The notes under the pieces are model-generated. The model did no database searches. It worked only from the letters and a program-made list of their open reading frames with translations, and was not told where the DNA came from. From NCBI RefSeq assembly GCF_033843265.1, contig NZ_JAWXRD010000002.1, positions 248,001-312,000 of the forward strand: DNA of 64,000 bases. Reading direction: 5' to 3'. Below are positions 8,650 to 16,345 of the stretch, one piece after another; position 1 is the first letter of the stretch, and every line of letters begins with the position of its first letter. Made by a program: the position numbers and the translations under genes. Origin of the DNA: Scandinavium lactucae. Its GTDB lineage: Bacteria > Pseudomonadota > Gammaproteobacteria > Enterobacterales > Enterobacteriaceae.

Positions 8650-9612
8650 TCAGCGGTACGGTGCGGTCAGGTTGACCATCATCTCAATGTGCTCCGCCGA
8701 GGCATTCAGCGCAGGGATGTATTCATACTTCACGCCCCCCGCTTCGAGGAAGAACTCTTTGTTCTGCACCGCGATTTCCTCCAGCGTTTCCAGACAGTCA
8801 GCCGAGAATCCGGGGCACATCACCTGCACGTGCTTCACGCCTTTCTCGCCGAGCATTTTCAGCGTTTCGTCGGTGTACGGCATCAACCAGGGCTCACGAC
8901 CAAAGCGCGACTGGAAGGTCATCATCACTTTATCCGGCGAAATATCGAGCGCAGATACCAGCTCACGGGTGGTATCACGACAGCGCTGCGGATAGTCGTC
9001 GCCCTCATCGGCGTAGCGCTGCGGAATGCCGTGGAAAGAGAGCAGTAGCACGTCCGGTTCACCGTGTTGAGCAAACGAGGCCCGTACGCTACTGACCAAC
9101 GCCTGAATGTAGTCGCCGTCGTCGGCGTAATCGCGAATAAACGAGATACCTGGAATATGGCGTTTGGTCGCCAGAATTCGCGCCAGTTCATCCCACACCG
9201 CAGCAACGGTTGAGCAGGAATATTGCGGATATAGCGGCAGCACCACGATATGGTCGACGTCATGGGCCAACAGTTCTTCAACGGCGCTTGCCAGAGACGG
9301 TGAGCCATAGCTCATCCCGAGCGCAACCGGCGTGTCGGGTAAACGCTGCGCCAGAGCCTTTTGCTGTTGACGACTGTAGACCATCAGCGGCGAGCCTTCT
9401 TCCATCCATACCGACTGATAGAGTTTTGCCACACGTGGTGAACGCAACGGCAGGATCACGCCGCGAAGAATCGGCCACCACAGGGCTCGTGGGGTATCAA
9501 CCACGCGGCCATCGCTCAGAAACTGACGCAGATAGCGTTTCACCGCGTCAGGCGTGGGTGCATCGGGCGTGCCGAGGTTAGCTAACAGAATACCGGTTTT
9601 CGTCTGACGCAT
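8650..9612 (-). CDS. hemH: Ferrochelatase
   Basis: A 320-residue protein (E. coli HemH has 320) that inserts ferrous iron into protoporphyrin IX, the last step of haem synthesis. Visible signatures: GILLANLGTPDAPTP at the N-terminus, LPLYPQYSCSTVAAV, the LLLSFHGIPQRYADEGD motif with the catalytic His, YPQRC, and MTFQSRFGREPWLMPYT. CPGFSADCLETLEEI near the C-terminus completes the family pattern. It lies downstream of adk on the same strand, separated by a hairpin at 9700-9722. Confidence 0.96.
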   Translation of the reverse strand: MRQTKTGILLANLGTPDAPTPDAVKRYLRQFLSDGRVVDTPRALWWPILRGVILPLRSPRVAKLYQSVWMEEGSPLMVYSRQQQKALAQRLPDTPVALGMSYGSPSLASAVEELLAHDVDHIVVLPLYPQYSCSTVAAVWDELARILATKRHIPGISFIRDYADDGDYIQALVSSVRASFAQHGEPDVLLLSFHGIPQRYADEGDDYPQRCRDTTRELVSALDISPDKVMMTFQSRFGREPWLMPYTDETLKMLGEKGVKHVQVMCPGFSADCLETLEEIAVQNKEFFLEAGGVKYEYIPALNASAEHIEMMVNLTAPYR

Positions 9613-9699
9613 TACCGCCTCTTATTCGTTTAAATGGCTGATAATTGTAGCTGAAAAGGGCGTCGGAGAAACCCATTGTTACGATAGGTGAGAATAATT

Positions 9700-9722
9700 C
9701 TCACCCGGAGAACCCGGGTGAG
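9700..9722 (-). terminator. Hairpin downstream of adk
   Basis: Perfect 9-bp inverted repeat CTCACCCGG (9700-9708) and CCGGGTGAG (9714-9722) with a 5-base loop, 13 bases beyond the adk stop. On the minus strand it is followed by AATTATTCTC, a weak T-rich tail. Confidence 0.6.
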
Positions 9723-9734
9723 AGGTCCTGCGGA

Positions 9735-10379
9735 TTAACCGAGGATTTTTGCCAGTTCAGCGCGAACGTCAGCCACGGCCTGAGTACCGTCAACTTTGAC
9801 ATACTGGGTATTGCCAGCCTGCGCTTCTTTGGAGTAGTAGCCGATCAGTGGCGCGGTCATCTGATGGTATTCCACCAGGCGCTTACGCACGGTTTCTTCC
9901 TGATCGTCTTTACGGGTGGTCAGCTCTTCGCCGGTCACGTCGTCTTTACCTTCCACCTTCGGCGGATTGAATTTAACGTGATATACACGGCCAGAGGCAG
10001 CGTGTACGCGACGACCGACGATACGGTCAACGATCAGCTCGTCCGGTACCGCGAACTCCAGGACGTAATCCACGTTGATGCCCGCTTCTTTCATGGCATC
10101 AGCCTGTGGAATGGTGCGCGGGAAGCCGTCGAGCAGGAAACCGTTACGGCAGTCTTCCTGAGCAATGCGCTCTTTCACCAGGGCGATAACCAGCTCATCG
10201 GTCACCAGCTTGCCAGCGTCCATGATGTCTTTCGCCTGTTTGCCCAGCTCAGAGCCTGACTTCACTGCGGCGCGCAGCATGTCACCGGTGGAGATCTGCG
10301 GAATACCGTACTTCTCCATGATGAACTGCGCCTGAGTTCCTTTACCCGCGCCCGGAGCGCCAAGCAGAATAATACGCAT
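9735..10379 (-). CDS. adk: Adenylate kinase
   Basis: A 214-residue long-form adenylate kinase of exactly the E. coli length, interconverting ATP + AMP and 2 ADP in the cytosol. The P-loop GAPGAGKGTQ is at residues 7-16, the AMP-binding region STGDMLRAAV follows, then the DGFPRT motif. The LID domain (VGRRVHAASGRVYHVKFNPP and onward) lacks the four zinc-binding cysteines, as in enterobacteria. An essential housekeeping gene, downstream of htpG on the same strand with a REP element between them. Confidence 0.97.
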   Translation of the reverse strand: MRIILLGAPGAGKGTQAQFIMEKYGIPQISTGDMLRAAVKSGSELGKQAKDIMDAGKLVTDELVIALVKERIAQEDCRNGFLLDGFPRTIPQADAMKEAGINVDYVLEFAVPDELIVDRIVGRRVHAASGRVYHVKFNPPKVEGKDDVTGEELTTRKDDQEETVRKRLVEYHQMTAPLIGYYSKEAQAGNTQYVKVDGTQAVADVRAELAKILG

Positions 10380-10509
10380 TGCGAAAATCCCCTCAAATGT
10401 CGATTCAATTTTTCAAAAGCGCTAAACGATACCACCAGACGGCGGCTCGCTCAAGGAAGGCGGGCGGGCTGAAACGGTTAACGGCGGGATTTATTCGGCT
10501 GTTGCACGC

Positions 10510-10576
10510 AGGCCCGGTAAGCTTTGCGTCACCGGGCACCACGAAATCGCCCGGCGACGCGTTGCCTGCCGGGCCG
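10510..10576. repeat. REP/BIME element between htpG and adk
   Basis: Two nested palindromes: GCCCGGT (10512-10518) with ACCGGGC (10531-10537), and GCCCGGC (10549-10555) with GCCGGGC (10568-10574). Two inverted REP units in one intergenic space make a typical BIME; it lies immediately after the htpG stop. Confidence 0.75.
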
Positions 10577-10588
10577 GTCAAACAATGG

Positions 10589-12463
10589 TTAAGACACCAG
10601 CAGCTGGTTCATGCGTTTGATGAACAGGTTCGGATCTTCCAGCGTGCCGCGCTCGGCGAACAGTGCCTGATCCAGCAGCAGCTCAACCCATTCGCCGAAC
10701 TGTGCGTCGTCCTGTGTATCGGCTGCGCGTTTCACCAGCGCGTGGTCCGGGTTCAGTTCGAAGATATACTTCACTTCCGGCACGCTCTGGCCCGCAGCGG
10801 CAAACAGTTTCGCCATCTGAGTGCTCATTTCGTCGGCTTCTGTGGTAACAATCGCCGGGGTGTCGGTCAGACGATGGGTCAGACGCACCTCTTTCACGCG
10901 CTCGCCCAACAGGGTTTTCACGCGATCAACGAACGGCTCCAGCGCTTTTTCAGCTTCTTTGGTGGTTTCATCCACTTCATCCGCCAGCTTGTCGAGCGAC
11001 TCGTCGGCTTTCGCCACCGACTGGAACGCTTTGCCGTCGAATTCGGTCAGGTAGCTCATCATCCACTCATCGATGCGGTCAGACAGCAGCAGGACTTCGA
11101 TGCCTTTCTTACGCAGCAGTTCCAGATGCGGGCTGCTTTTCGCCGCTGCATAGCTGTCAGCGGTGATGTAGTAGATTTTCTCCTGCCCTTCTTTCATCCG
11201 TGAGACGTAGTCTTCAAGAGACACGGTCTGCTCGGACGAGTCGGTATGGGTGGAGGCAAAGCGCAACAGCTTAGCGATGGTCTGCTGATTAACGGTGTCT
11301 TCCGCTGGGCCTTCTTTCAGCACCAGGCCGAACTGTTTCCAGAAGGTCTGATATTTCTCCGCGTCGTCTTTCGCCAGTTTTTCCAGCATTTGCAGGGCGC
11401 GTTTGCTCAGCGCGGTGCGCAGGTTACGGGTGACGCTGCTGTCCTGCAGAATTTCACGGGAGACGTTTAGCGGCAGATCGTTGGAATCAATCAGGCCACG
11501 GATAAAGCGCAGGTAGTTCGGCATGAACTGCTCGGCTTCGTCCATGATGAACACGCGCTGAACGTACAGTTTCAGGCCATGCTTGTGATCGCGGTTCCAC
11601 ATGTCCCACGGGGCCTGTGCCGGGATGTACAGCAGGCTGGTGTATTCCTGCTTCCCTTCCACGCGGTTATGGCTCCAGGCCAGCGGGTCGGTAAAGTCGT
11701 GGGCGATGTGCTTGTAGAATTCGTTGTATTCGTCGTCTTTGATTTCAGACTTATTGCGCGTCCACAGCGCCTGGGCTTTGTTGATTTTTTCCCAGGAGAC
11801 CACGGTTTCACCGTCAACCTCTTCGGTCTTTTCAATCTCAACCGGCAGGGCGATGTGATCGGAGTATTTGCTGATGATAGAACGCACGCGCCAGTCGTTG
11901 AGGAAGTCATCTTCACCTTCGCGCAGATGCAGGGTGATTTCGGTCCCGCGATCGGCTTTGGTGATGTCCGCGACGGTGTATTCACCCTCGCCTTCTGATT
12001 CCCAGAACACACCGTTTTCAGCGCTGTCACCTGCCGCACGGGTGCGCACGGTGACTTTGTCGGCAACGATAAATGCCGAGTAGAAACCAACCCCGAACTG
12101 ACCAATCAACTGGCTGTCTTTCGCCTGATCAGAACCCATTGACTGCAGGAAGGCTTTGGTGCCGGATTTAGCAATAGTACCGAGGTGATCAACCACCTCA
12201 TCGCGGTTCATGCCGATGCCGTTATCGGCAATGGTCAGAGTGCGTTTTTCTTTATCGAAAGAGACGCGCACGCGCAGGTCGCCATCCCCTTCATACAGGG
12301 AGGCGTCGGACAGCGCGCGGAAACGCAGCTTATCCGCCGCATCGGAGGCGTTGGAGATAAGCTCACGCAGGAAAATTTCTTTATTGGAGTACAGCGAATG
12401 GATCATCAGGTGCAGAAGCTGTTTGACCTCTGACTGGAAACCGCGGGTTTCTTGTCCTTTCAT
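10589..12463 (-). CDS. htpG: Hsp90-family chaperone HtpG
   Basis: A 624-residue protein, same length as E. coli HtpG. The GHKL ATPase domain is N-terminal, with LRELISNASDAADKLR (ATP-binding Glu and Asn), DNGIGM and GQFGVGFYSAF; the middle domain contains SREILQDSSVTRNLR; the C-terminal dimerisation domain ends in MNQLLVS. As in other bacterial Hsp90s there is no MEEVD tail. HtpG works with DnaK in protein remodelling and is heat-shock induced. The start at 12463 gives MKGQETRGFQSEVKQ, the conserved N-terminus; seven extra in-frame residues upstream are unlikely to be translated. Confidence 0.97.
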   Translation of the reverse strand: MKGQETRGFQSEVKQLLHLMIHSLYSNKEIFLRELISNASDAADKLRFRALSDASLYEGDGDLRVRVSFDKEKRTLTIADNGIGMNRDEVVDHLGTIAKSGTKAFLQSMGSDQAKDSQLIGQFGVGFYSAFIVADKVTVRTRAAGDSAENGVFWESEGEGEYTVADITKADRGTEITLHLREGEDDFLNDWRVRSIISKYSDHIALPVEIEKTEEVDGETVVSWEKINKAQALWTRNKSEIKDDEYNEFYKHIAHDFTDPLAWSHNRVEGKQEYTSLLYIPAQAPWDMWNRDHKHGLKLYVQRVFIMDEAEQFMPNYLRFIRGLIDSNDLPLNVSREILQDSSVTRNLRTALSKRALQMLEKLAKDDAEKYQTFWKQFGLVLKEGPAEDTVNQQTIAKLLRFASTHTDSSEQTVSLEDYVSRMKEGQEKIYYITADSYAAAKSSPHLELLRKKGIEVLLLSDRIDEWMMSYLTEFDGKAFQSVAKADESLDKLADEVDETTKEAEKALEPFVDRVKTLLGERVKEVRLTHRLTDTPAIVTTEADEMSTQMAKLFAAAGQSVPEVKYIFELNPDHALVKRAADTQDDAQFGEWVELLLDQALFAERGTLEDPNLFIKRMNQLLVS

Positions 12464-12573
12464 CGGAAAATTCCTCAATGCCAAATTAAACAGAGTAATA
12501 AAAGCGTTGAGGGGGAGATGGGGCTGAGGGAGAGGCTTTTCAAGCGGGAGAACGCGATTGTCCTCCCGATTGG

Positions 12574-13179
12574 TTAAAAACGAATCTTATGACGTCCGGC
12601 GAGGGAGTGCGACAGCGTGGTGCCATCGACCATTTCCAGCTCGCCGCCGACCGGCACGCCGTGGGCGATACGGCTGGCTTCAACGCCATACTGTCCGCAA
12701 AGTTCGGCAATGTAGTTCGCGGTCGCTTCACCTTCCACCGTCGGATTCGTGGCGAGGATAACCTCTTTCATCTGCTCGCTGCTTAAACGCTGCTCAAGGC
12801 GGTCGAGGCCGATGTCGTCCGGGCCGATGCCGTCGAGCGGTGACAGGTGTCCCATCAGCACGAAATAGCGGCCAGAAAACTGTCCGGTTTGCTCAATGGC
12901 ATAGATGTCTGCCGGGCTTTCTACCACGCATAATTGGCCATTTTCCTGACGACGCGGGTTCGAACAAATGTTGCAGATATCTTGTTCGGTAAAGGTGCGG
13001 CAATCGGTACAGTGACCAATTTCAGACATCGCCCGGGTGAGAGCCTGCGCCAGACGCATACCACCGCTGCGATCGCGCTGGAGCAAGGTAAACGCCATGC
13101 GTTGGGCGGACTTAGGGCCGACGCCCGGCAGGCAGCGAAGGGATTCCATCAGGGCGGTAAGTAAAGGACTGGTTTGCAT
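12574..13179 (-). CDS. recR: Recombination mediator protein RecR
   Basis: A 201-residue protein identical in length to E. coli RecR. It has an N-terminal helix-hairpin-helix (LPGVGPKSAQRMAF), a C4 zinc motif (CTDCRTFTEQDICNICSNPRR, cysteines at about 57, 60, 69, 72) and a Toprim domain (LCVVESPADIYAIE, then GHLSPLDGIGPDDIG). RecR forms a ring clamp and with RecO loads RecA onto SSB-coated gaps. In E. coli recR directly follows dnaX-ybaB in one operon. Here 2.8 kb of other genes and two terminators intervene, so recR needs its own promoter, presumably in 13180-13240. Confidence 0.96.
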   Translation of the reverse strand: MQTSPLLTALMESLRCLPGVGPKSAQRMAFTLLQRDRSGGMRLAQALTRAMSEIGHCTDCRTFTEQDICNICSNPRRQENGQLCVVESPADIYAIEQTGQFSGRYFVLMGHLSPLDGIGPDDIGLDRLEQRLSSEQMKEVILATNPTVEGEATANYIAELCGQYGVEASRIAHGVPVGGELEMVDGTTLSHSLAGRHKIRF

Positions 13180-13240
13180 CGCTCAGACTTCTAAAAAAAG
13201 AGTGGGCCATAGCCTAACATTAGCCCCGCCGACGGGTATA

Positions 13241-13280
13241 GAAAAAGATACGCCCTCTGCACGATGCCGCGCAGAGGGCG
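13241..13280 (-). terminator. Strong rho-independent terminator after the hydrolase gene
   Basis: Perfect 10-bp stem CGCCCTCTGC (13251-13260) / GCAGAGGGCG (13271-13280) with a 10-base loop; on the minus strand it is followed by TATCTTTTTC. It ends the pirin-hydrolase transcript just before recR. Confidence 0.85.
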
Positions 13281-13284
13281 ATGA

Positions 13285-13977
13285 TCAGGCGCGCTGGGAA
13301 TCCAGCTGCTCCTGATTTGTCACCACGTCCTGCGCTTTCTGATAGCTTTCCATCAGCAGCGGATATTCGGTGAAGACGCCGGACCACAGATTCGCCCATT
13401 CCTGCGCGTCATCGCGGTTCCAGGTGTGCTGAATTTCTGCGGTGACCGCGGCCATATCCACCGGTACAACGCCCGCTTGCATGACACGTGCCAGAGAAAT
13501 TTCCTGCGCCATTTTAGAATAGGTGCCGGAAGCATCGATGACCGCGAAGACTTTAAAACCTTCCGCCGCCGCGCTGATCGCCGGGAACGCCATGCAGACG
13601 CTGGTCACGGTGCCAGCAATAATCAGGGTTTTACGCCCGGTGGCTTTGACCGCCGCCACGAACTCCGGGTTATCCCAGGCGTTGATTTCACCTTTGCGCG
13701 GCACGTACTGCGCGTGCGGCGCATATTTGTGGATTTCCGGGATCAGCGGCCCATTCGGCCCTTGCGGTACCGAGGCCGTCGTGATCACCGGCAGTTTTGC
13801 CAGGGTCGCCATTTTGGCGAGTACCGTGGCGTGGGTACGTAACGTGGTCATCGGCATGTCATGCACCAGCTGGAACAAGCCACTTTGGTGGTCGATCAAT
13901 AACAGTACCGCGTCGCTTGGGTCAATCATCGGTTTTTGTCCGTTAAAATTTGCAGGGGTCATCTTTTTGTTCTCCAT
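13285..13977 (-). CDS. Isochorismatase-fold cysteine hydrolase (YcaC-like)
   Basis: A 230-residue member of the isochorismatase-like amidohydrolase superfamily. The catalytic triad of the YcaC group is recognisable: Asp29 in LLLIDHQSGLF, Lys95 in VPRKGEINAW and Cys128 in AGTVTSVCMAFPAISA. E. coli YcaC is an octameric hydrolase of unknown substrate. An alternative start five codons in (13962) has a better placed GGAG and is quite possible. The gene is 43 bases downstream of the pirin gene on the same strand and probably co-transcribed with it, while a LysR regulator is divergent from the pair. Substrate unknown. Confidence 0.85.
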   Translation of the reverse strand: MENKKMTPANFNGQKPMIDPSDAVLLLIDHQSGLFQLVHDMPMTTLRTHATVLAKMATLAKLPVITTASVPQGPNGPLIPEIHKYAPHAQYVPRKGEINAWDNPEFVAAVKATGRKTLIIAGTVTSVCMAFPAISAAAEGFKVFAVIDASGTYSKMAQEISLARVMQAGVVPVDMAAVTAEIQHTWNRDDAQEWANLWSGVFTEYPLLMESYQKAQDVVTNQEQLDSQRA

Positions 13978-14020
13978 CTCGTTGAAAATGAACGGCTACC
14001 GCTTCGATAGCCGTTTGCTT

Positions 14021-14890
14021 TTACGCCACCGTCTGACCAAATCGACCCGCGTTGAAGTCGTCAATGGCCTGATTAATTTCTTCCCGGGTGTTCATCACGA
14101 ACGGCCCGTAGCCTTCCACCGGCTCATTCAGCGGCTCACCGCTGAGAACCAGCACCACCGCGTCGTTATTGGCTTCGATCGTCACGTTTTCACCTTTAGC
14201 ATCCAGCACCACCAGTTGCGCTTCACGCGCCACTTCCTGGTTGTTCACCTGCACCGTGCCTTTGAGTACCACCAGTGCGGTGTTCCAGCCATCAGGCAGG
14301 TTCAGCGTGGTGAGACCATGCGGGTTAAGGCGCAAATCGAGAATGCGCATCGGCGAAAAGGTTCGCGCCGGGCCTTTGTGACCGTCCAGTTCACCGGCAA
14401 TCACTCGCGCCAGTCCGGCGTTATCCGCTAATGTGACCTGCGGAATGTCGCCATCAACTATCGACTGATACGCCGGCGGCGTTGATTTGTCTTTCGCCGG
14501 GAGATTCACCCACAGTTGCACCATTTCCAGGGTGCCGCCCCTCTCACTGAAGGCCGGAGAGTGAAACTCTTCGTGCAAAATGCCGCTGCCTGCGGTCATC
14601 CACTGCACGTCACCGGGGCCAATCACCCCGCCGCTGCCGGTGGAGTCGCGGTGTGCCACTTCGCCTTTGTAGACGATGGTCACCGTTTCAAAACCGCGAT
14701 GTGGATGGACATCCACCCCGCGCTGGCCTTTGTTGCTCGGCTTAAATTCTGCCGGGCCTGCGTAATCCAGCAGCAGGAACGGGCTCAGCTGCTGAGCGAA
14801 TTTGGCGTACGAAAACAGGGAACGTACCGGGAATCCGTCGCCCACCCAGTGGGATTTTGGGGCTGAATACACGCCAAGAATTGATTTCAT
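14021..14890 (-). CDS. Pirin-family bicupin protein
   Basis: A 289-residue pirin. The N-terminal cupin holds the conserved metal ligands, His62 and His64 in DVHPHRGFETVTIV and His106 and Glu108 in GSGILHEEFHS; the C-terminal cupin (about residues 170-285) is degenerate, as usual. Some bacterial pirins, such as E. coli YhhW, have quercetin 2,3-dioxygenase activity; others bind regulators or metabolic enzymes. It is divergent from the LysR gene starting at 14998, so LysR control of the pirin-hydrolase pair is a reasonable inference. Placement inside the dnaX-ybaB-recR region differs from E. coli. Confidence 0.9.
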   Translation of the reverse strand: MKSILGVYSAPKSHWVGDGFPVRSLFSYAKFAQQLSPFLLLDYAGPAEFKPSNKGQRGVDVHPHRGFETVTIVYKGEVAHRDSTGSGGVIGPGDVQWMTAGSGILHEEFHSPAFSERGGTLEMVQLWVNLPAKDKSTPPAYQSIVDGDIPQVTLADNAGLARVIAGELDGHKGPARTFSPMRILDLRLNPHGLTTLNLPDGWNTALVVLKGTVQVNNQEVAREAQLVVLDAKGENVTIEANNDAVVLVLSGEPLNEPVEGYGPFVMNTREEINQAIDDFNAGRFGQTVA

Positions 14891-14997
14891 GATTGTCTCC
14901 AGGACACGTTGTTGCGATGAGATAAAGCTTATACGTAAGACATTTCTTGCGGTAGACTGAAAAAATGAACTCAGTGTTCCATTTACAGGACAATAAA

Positions 14998-15903
14998 ATG
15001 CAGGATCTCAACGATCTGTGGTATTTCGTGCAGGTGGTGGATAACGGAGGTTTTTCGCCAGCCAGTCGCGCAATCGGCATTCCGAAATCACGCCTCAGCC
15101 GCCGTATTGCGCTGCTGGAAGAACGGCTGGAAACGCGTCTGATCCAGCGATCCACCCGCAGTTTTACGGTGACCGAAGCCGGGCAGATTTTTTATCGGCA
15201 TTGCAAAGCGATGATGATCGAAGCCGAGGCGGCGCAGGAGGCTATTAACACGCTGCGGGCCGAACCGCGCGGGGTTATCCGTCTCACCTGCCCGATTACG
15301 CTGCTGCACGTGCATATCGGTGAGATGCTGGCGCAGTTTATGGCTCGCTATCCGCAGGTCACCGTCCAGCTGGAAGAGACCAACCGCCGGGTGGATGTCC
15401 ATAATGAAAACGTCGATATCGCCATTCGTGTGCGCCCATTACCCCTGGAAGACAGTGATTTGGTGATGCGCAGGCTGGCGGACAGAAGCATGTGTCTGGT
15501 GGCGAGCCCGGAATTAGTAGCGCAATTTGGTACCCCGCATTCCCCGGCTGACCTTCAACATTGGCCGAGCCTGGCGCTGAGTAAGCCGCAGCAGGTTTAT
15601 CGCTGGTGTCTGCTGGGGCCGGATAAGCAGGACGTGACCTTGCATCACACGCCGCGATACATCACAACCGATATGATTGCCCTGCGCAGCGCAGCGCTGG
15701 CCGGGGTCGGCATTGTGCAGCTGCCATTATTGATGTTGAAAGAGCAGATTGCCGCCGGAACGCTGGTGCATTTGCTGCCTGAATGGCGTACCCGACGGGA
15801 AATTATTCACGCAGTATTTCCTTCCCGGCGCGGTCAGCTTCCGGCGGTGCGGGCGTTGATTGATTTTCTGGCAGAGCAGTATGCAGGGTTTGATGAGGAG
15901 TAA
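14998..15903 (+). CDS. LysR-family transcriptional regulator
   Basis: A 301-residue LysR-type regulator. The winged helix-turn-helix is at residues 1-65 (MQDLNDLWYFVQVVDNGGF, then SRAIGIPKSRLSRRIALLE), followed by the periplasmic-binding-like effector domain starting near GVIRLTCPI. I chose ATG 14998 because it places the helix-turn-helix at the usual position and has ACAGGA upstream; an in-frame ATG at 14965 would add 11 residues. Divergent from the pirin gene, with 107 bases between, which is the classical arrangement for a LysR regulator and its target. The inducer is unknown. Confidence 0.9.
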   Translation: MQDLNDLWYFVQVVDNGGFSPASRAIGIPKSRLSRRIALLEERLETRLIQRSTRSFTVTEAGQIFYRHCKAMMIEAEAAQEAINTLRAEPRGVIRLTCPITLLHVHIGEMLAQFMARYPQVTVQLEETNRRVDVHNENVDIAIRVRPLPLEDSDLVMRRLADRSMCLVASPELVAQFGTPHSPADLQHWPSLALSKPQQVYRWCLLGPDKQDVTLHHTPRYITTDMIALRSAALAGVGIVQLPLLMLKEQIAAGTLVHLLPEWRTRREIIHAVFPSRRGQLPAVRALIDFLAEQYAGFDEE

Positions 15904-15924
15904 CTGGCGGGGTGTTGAAAAGCA

Positions 15925-15948
15925 ACACCCTCTGCGAAGAGAGGGTGT
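15925..15948. terminator. Bidirectional terminator between the LysR gene and ybaB
   Basis: Perfect 9-bp stem ACACCCTCT (15925-15933) / AGAGGGTGT (15940-15948) with a 6-base loop, between two convergent genes. On the minus strand it is followed by TGCTTTTC. It would stop dnaX-ybaB transcription before it could reach recR. Confidence 0.75.
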
Positions 15949-15957
15949 CTGATGTCA

Positions 15958-16290
15958 TCAGAATGGCATCTTGAAGCCCGGTGGCAGCTGCATCCCTGAG
16001 GATACACCGGCCATTTTTTCTTTCTGGGTTTCTTCGATACGGCGTGCAGCGTCGTTGAACGCCGCGGCCACCAAATCTTCCAGCATATCTTTATCGTCTT
16101 CGAGCAGGCTCGGATCGATCTCAATGCGACGGCAGTTGTGCGCCCCGTTAATGGTCACTTTCACCAGGCCTGCACCAGACTCACCGGTCACTTCCAGTTG
16201 AGCGATTTCTTCCTGCGCTTTCTGCATTTTTTCTTGCATCTGCTGGGCCTGTTTCATCAGGTTACCCAGACCGCCTTTTCCACCAAACAT
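15958..16290 (-). CDS. ybaB: Nucleoid-associated protein YbaB (EbfC family)
   Basis: A 110-residue protein with one residue more than E. coli YbaB. The N-terminal helix (MKQAQQMQEKMQKAQEEIAQ) leads into a small beta sheet with GAGLVKVTINGAHNCRRIEID, followed by a C-terminal helix. The family forms tweezer-shaped dimers that bind DNA. It is 55 bases downstream of dnaX on the same strand as in E. coli; unlike E. coli, the next gene downstream is not recR but a convergent LysR regulator. Confidence 0.95.
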   Translation of the reverse strand: MFGGKGGLGNLMKQAQQMQEKMQKAQEEIAQLEVTGESGAGLVKVTINGAHNCRRIEIDPSLLEDDKDMLEDLVAAAFNDAARRIEETQKEKMAGVSSGMQLPPGFKMPF

Positions 16291-16345
16291 AGGCTTATCT
16301 CTCAGTCAGTCATGTTAAAGGTTAAACCGCAAGCCGGGCTTGCAG

